A stretch of 64,000 nt of DNA from positions 62,001 to 126,000 of the forward strand of contig BCIM01000013.1 in the NCBI GenBank assembly GCA_039545315.1, written 5' to 3'. Source of the stretch: Kondoa malvinella (lineage: Eukaryota; Basidiomycota; Agaricostilbomycetes; Agaricostilbales; Kondoaceae). The position numbers and the translations under genes are program-made. Under the pieces are notes generated by a model. It made no database searches. It saw nothing but the letters and a program-made list of their open reading frames with translations, and had not been told where the DNA came from. Below are positions 59,506 to 64,000 of this stretch, piece by piece. Position 1 is the stretch's first letter, and every line of letters starts with the position of its first letter.

Positions 59506-61353
59506 ATGCCAATTACCGACAACGAACGAGAGCCTCTTCTCAGCAAGCCTCAGCCTGACGTGCCAGTGCCTCGGCTGCAGCTCTTCTTTGCCTGTGCATT
59601 TCGTGCATCGTGAGCTTTTCTTCTGCCGAGTCAATGATTCGATGTTCTGATACTCCGGCAGTCAACCGATACAATACGCTGTCATTTTCCCCTACGTCTG
59701 CCAATACATCGTATCGGCGTCGCTTCGGGAGCCGATGGCCCTCTGGCTTCATATGTTGAAATCTCCGCTAGCGTCGGGCAAGTTCTGCTTGGCTTCTTGT
59801 TTGACAAAGGGACTGATCTCTTACTGTCGGTCCAGCTGTTACACTGGCATGGCGTTCTGGACGTGGGATTCGGACCGATATGGACGAAGACCAGTCGTGT
59901 TTAGCGCTCTCGTCGCCCCCGCGGCTGCAACTTCATTGTTTGGTTTTTCGACCAAGCTGTGGCATATGATGCTGTGCCGTTTTCTGCTTGGGTCTGTTTG
60001 TGAGTAAATCTCTAGCTTTTGCCTTTAGATGCTTATTAATCGTCAGAATGGCCAAATGGCTGTGTCTCGCGTAATCATGATGTATGCCGTACTCTTACAC
60101 GTCCAGACTCGTATCTGCTTACATTGGTGATGATGATTTCCCAGCGAAAGCAGTCATTCGACCAATTTGGCATTCATGACGCCCTCCTTCACCTTGGGCT
60201 GGCAAATGTGAGTGCCAGGTTCGGTTCAATCGGGTCCTTGAGCTCATTAAGCTACCCCGGCGGAGAGACTATCGGTCCGGCTCTCGGTGGCGCCTTGTCG
60301 AGACCTGCAGATAGTTGGAGTCTCGCTGCCTCTATACCACTACTGGTCAAATTTCCATATGCTTTGCCGACTATCGTTGCAGCTGCGATACCGCTAGCCC
60401 TGGTTCCTTTTGCTCTAGTCAAGCTTGAAGAGACCCACCCTCACTTCAAAAAGATAGAGTATCAGAAGATCGAAGGCCTACACGATCGGCCTGCTGCACC
60501 AGCCGAGCAAGAAGCCCGCGACGACGACATCACGCTGACGGATCCAGCGCCTTACTTTCTCAATCGGCATATCATCTTCTTCATGGTCATCTGGCTCCTC
60601 ATGCAAACGATAGCAGGGAGCAACATGAATCTGCTTATGCTCTTCTTTTACGCTCCGCCTGAAGATGGAGGGCTCAACCTACTTCCCGCGCAGACCTCGG
60701 TCATCCTGATGATCAGGACCATAATGATGCCCCTTCTGGAGATACCTGTGAGTACTGGTGAAATTTACCGAGTTGCAATGCCGGTCGCTGATCTCGACAT
60801 GAAGCTCTATGGTCGATTGGACAAAAGATTTGGCTCTGATCGCATGCTCAAGTTGTTCATTTGGATTCCTGCATCTTGGCCTTTCATTCTGCCTCTTCTG
60901 GTCTATGTCAAGACCTATCAAGACGGGAGTCTGGCCTATTATTGCGTTTTGGCCGTCTTCATCCTACTTTGGGTCGGTGAGTGCGGACCTTCTTGGGTAG
61001 TGACCAAGCTGAATTCCGCCAGTCTGGACGTTTGCTTCTACAACTGGTAGTATGCTGATTGCCGATTTACCTCAACGACCCGAGCACCTGGGGAAGATTG
61101 CTGCTATCTCTGAAATTTCTGCCAATGTGTATGTGGCTCTCTCTGCTTATGATCTCTGGTTAACATCCGTGCAGAGGCGCTCCCATCGGCCTGGTTCTAG
61201 GCGGCAATCTCTTCAGATGGAGCAAACGTCACCCAGAGCTTCTGCACGGCAACATGGTCTGGGTCGCCATGTTCGCACTGTACTCTGGTAATTGCACTTC
61301 TCGTACAACGTTGGAAGACAGAACGGCCTGTTTGGAGAGACGTCGCCAGCTGA
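59506..61353 (+). CDS. Major facilitator superfamily transporter (DHA1-like)
   Basis: MPITDNEREPLLSKPQPDVP precedes the first span LQLFFACAFRAS|QPIQYAVIFPYVCQYI. Then DRYGRRPVVFSALVAPAAAT (the MFS loop 2-3 motif), FLLGSV|NGQMAVSRVIM, NLAFMTPSFTLGWQM, GETIGPALGGALSRPADSWS and HPHFKK. The second half has YFLNRHIIFFMVIWLLMQTI, RTIMMPLLEIP, RFGSDRMLKLFIWIPASW, ADLPQRPEHLGKIAAISEIS and VGAPIGLVLGGNLFRW. This matches fungal DHA1/ZIFL-type drug or metabolite exporters. Between 59700 and 59790 the expected family sequence (GADGPLASYVEISASVGQ) is in a different frame from its flanks, so this copy may carry compensating frameshifts or be damaged. The stop at 61353 assumes a last intron; without it the frame runs to 61436. 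Confidence 0.7.
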
Positions 61354-62157
61354 TTTGTTTGGCACGCTCATGCAATCTCGAAGATTTGCATTACCGACTA
61401 GAAGCTCTCATAAGGATTGCAGTCAGATCCATTTAGACTTTGTGCATCATACTTTAATCCTTTAAACATTGAATACTTATAGTAAGAGTCTCTTGCTCGA
61501 CAGATCGTCTCTTTTCCTGTGACAACAGACTGACAGCACTGACAACGGCAATAGAGCAGTCATGTTTATCCTTGGCCCTATAAGAGCCCGGACAGCAAGT
61601 CGTCAAGACACATAGGATGCGGACGAACATAAGCCTAATTGGCATCTTTCTCGACCGTTTGCAACTTGTCGTTTTCTTTCTCGTTATCAAGACAGTCACG
61701 AATCTGCTTGTGCTCTGCTCGTCTCGAAGGAACCTTCTGCATCTAACATGTCGTGAACTGTGTCTGTTCATTCGCCGGTTCAATACGGTCATGCGATGGC
61801 ATACGATTTCAAAATCGCTGAAGCAAGCTCTATACTCGCTACCAGCCCTCGCTAATGATGCTCTATGTTCAAGACTTGCTCCCTTTGCGCAGCTAAGCAG
61901 GTGTTTGGGATGCAATTACATACGCGATGCACTACGTTTGCGCATTAATGTACTGTGTTTGCGCATGATGCGATGCACTGCGTGTGGTCACGATGCGATG
62001 CACTGTGTATGCGCAATATGGACAGCGTCGACGAGACCGGCAGCGGTTTCAAGATTTTTTCCTCTGGTCTTCCGATAGTCGTTTGGCTTCCGGAATGTTC
62101 GCTCCTCTATCCATCTGTCAATCTTTCCTCTTCTTCTCTGACTAATCCAAGCATATC
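61354..62157. other. Intergenic region upstream of the GH31 gene
   Basis: About 800 bases; contains the degenerate repeat cluster at 61921-62012. A 153-codon minus-strand frame at 61915-61454 is arginine/serine-rich without domain character and is taken as chance. Confidence 0.4.
61921..62012 (+). repeat. Degenerate short tandem repeat
   Basis: About four imperfect copies of a 20-26-nt unit resembling GCGATGCACTGTGTTTGCGC, with the last two sharing ATGCGATGCACTG exactly. It lies about 150 nt upstream of the GH31 ATG. Confidence 0.65.
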
Positions 62158-64000
62158 ATGCAGATCTTGCTGCTTTGCTTGCTGTTCTTCCCCTGTCTGT
62201 ATGCTTTCCCGGCTGCACAAATAAATCTGCAACCCGGAACCTCTTGTCCAGGTCAGAAATCTCAGGGGTATGAATATGTCTGAAGACTGACAAGCGAATA
62301 GGTTACCGCGTCACGTCTGTGGATCGCAACTCCTCAGGCTTGAAAGCGCTCCTGCAGCTCAATGGGCCACCCTGCCAACAATACGGGCGAGATCTGGTAG
62401 AATTAAGTCTGGAAGTACGTTTCTGACAGAGTCTACGCGCTTCGGACAGCTGAAACTCTCGCAGGTTACTTGTGAGACAGCACATCGCGTGCATGTGCAT
62501 ATCTTCAATACCGCTCCAAGTCGGTATGACTACCAGGTCCCGTCTGACACTTTGCCTCGGTCAAAGGGGAATTCCAGTGTCTGCGATCTGTCGTTCCATT
62601 ACGCTCAAGCGCCTTTCAACTTCTGGATCACAAACAAGCTCTCCGAAGACATCATTTTTGATACGCGAGGCCAACCAGGCTTGATCTTTGAGGAAGGATA
62701 CCTCCAAATCGGTAGCTCTCTGCCTACAGGCGCAAATATATACGTACGTAAATCTATTTTCGTAACACATTCAGTTCTAACATCTCTACGAAGGGCTTGG
62801 GAGAAGTGATGTATCCTTCTGGCTTTCGGCTGGATGAGAATGACACGATCGCGACTATGTGGGCATCAAGCGGCGATTTTAAGCAGACACGCAATGCCTA
62901 TGGGTGCGTGGTCACACATCTCCTCAGCGCAAACCTTACAAGATTACCCAGCGCCCATCCAACTTATATGGAGCACCGGATTAATGCTGAGAAGAACTCT
63001 AGTTCAGGCCACGCTGTCACTCTGATGAATAGCCATGGCATGGATGTGGTGTTGCGCAAAAGGAGCATCGAATATCGCGTGCTCGGCGGCACTCTTGACT
63101 TCTACTTTGTCACCGCAGACAGCCCGACGGAGGTGATCAGTGAAGCGGGTCAGTGCCTTCCTGTTCGTTCAAAGCATCATCTAATATGGGCGCAGTCAAG
63201 GTCGTCGGTCTGCCTACCATGCAAGCCTACTGGACTTTGAGATGTGAGCTGTCTTTTCTCTATTCGAATTGTAGCTCATTTAAAGCAGTTCAAATCTGTC
63301 GATGGGGTTACCATACAATCAATGACACTATCGAGGTCATTAGACGCATGCGGGAAGCCAACATACCGTTGGAAACGCAATGGCTGGAGTAAGCTCCGTC
63401 GCCCTTTCCCAAGACCTTAGCTGACTAAAGAGCAGTATTGACTATATGCACGATTTCAAGGACTTTACCGTCGGCCCGATCAAATTTCCTGCGTCAGAAA
63501 TGACTGCACTTACGCAGCAATTACATGTGAGCTCTTTCTCTTACCATTTGACCGACCGAAAAGCTCACATGGTGTAGGCGAACCATCAATACATCGTACC
63601 CATTATTGATGCCGGCATACCTGTACCTGATCCGCAAGACCATCTGAGCTTGTACGGGCCTTATACGACAGGAAAGCAGCAAGACTTATGGGTCAAGCAG
63701 AAGAATGGCGAAGATTATATCGGCAAGGTGTGTCTGCTCTTATCGCTTCATTCAGCATACTAAAGAGGATATGATCAGGTCTGGGCTGGGCAAACCGTCT
63801 TTCCAGATTGGCTAGCTGCCAACACCTCCAATTGGTGGGCAGAACATCTCCAAAATCTCAACAAGGTATGTATTGGAGCGTCGAAGCGCATCGTTACCCG
63901 AGGATAGATTCTAGATGTTCGGGTCCGACATTGGCGAAGGCTTTGACGGAATCTGGCTTGACATGTCAGTCTGTCTTTGCTGCGATGGCTTTTGCTGACA
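62158..64000 (+). CDS. GH31 alpha-glucosidase, truncated by window end
   Basis: MQILLLCLLFFPCLYAFPAA is a signal peptide. Exons joined by short introns give QPGTSCPGYRVTSVDRNSSG, LQLNGPPCQQYGRDLVELSL, RVHVHIFNTAPSRYDYQVP, FWITNKLSEDIIFDTRG, ANIYGLGEVMYPSGFRL, EHRINAEKNSSSGHAVTLMN, SHGMDVVLRKRSIEYRVLGG, TLDFYFVTADSP, YMHDFKDFTVGPIKFPASEM, YIVPIIDAGIPVPDPQDHLS, VWAGQTVFPDWLAANTSNWW and EGFDGIWLDM, where the Asp of WLDM is the GH31 nucleophile. The gene continues beyond 64000, so acid/base residue and C-terminal domains are not visible. It resembles secreted fungal maltases that release glucose from starch-like or maltose substrates. Confidence 0.9.

Noticed and set aside
61454..61915. 153-codon minus-strand frame
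   Set aside because: Arg/Ser-rich translation without domain or conserved motif; judged chance.

Overview
This is a draft assembly piece (one run of Ns, 11164-11258) from a gene-dense fungus, most likely a basidiomycete. The evidence is about 35 protein genes on both strands broken by many short introns (mostly about 45-100 nt, GT...AG), some microexons, small intergenic gaps, and fungal markers (FKS-type glucan synthase, TOK-type K+ channel, fungal LPMOs, glyoxal oxidase). I cannot name the genus from sequence alone. No virus, plasmid, CRISPR or prokaryotic feature is visible. Gene spans below run from start codon to stop codon and include introns; splice sites were read by eye.

Layout. 1-1852: decayed tandem copies of an unknown gene. 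2087-4540: small genes, including a 17-cysteine metallothionein-like protein. 5052-8006: hybrid histidine kinase; 8128-9407: uroporphyrinogen decarboxylase. 9811-13540: two AA16-like copper LPMO genes in tandem with a heptad-repeat gene (holding the assembly gap) between them. 13746-16680: FHA-domain checkpoint kinase. 16879-20465: membrane/coiled-coil protein, FAD/NAD oxidoreductase, secreted DUF1996 protein. 20921-23656: FHIT-type hydrolase and a dysferlin-domain protein whose 3' ends overlap. 24073-26780: glyoxal oxidase. 26890-31468: FAD monooxygenase, hot-dog thioesterase and two unknown genes.

31622-37648: beta-1,3-glucan synthase. 38272-40447: UBE2W-type E2 and NFU1 head to head. 40692-44565: 2-oxoglutarate dioxygenase-like protein and TOK channel. 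45062-48759: AA9 LPMO, a Cys-rich GPI protein, a small membrane protein. 48874-56526: LRR protein, proteasome ATPase Rpt6 and GH36 galactosidase-like protein, all on the minus strand. 57662-57734: tRNA-Phe(GAA). 59506-61353: MFS transporter; 62158 to the end: start of a GH31 alpha-glucosidase.

The most informative themes are carbohydrate-active and copper-dependent secreted functions (two AA16-like LPMOs, one AA9 LPMO, one AA5 oxidase, a metallothionein-like protein, GH31, GH36, DUF1996) mixed with housekeeping genes. The link between them is inferred from family knowledge; the sequence shows only that they lie near each other.
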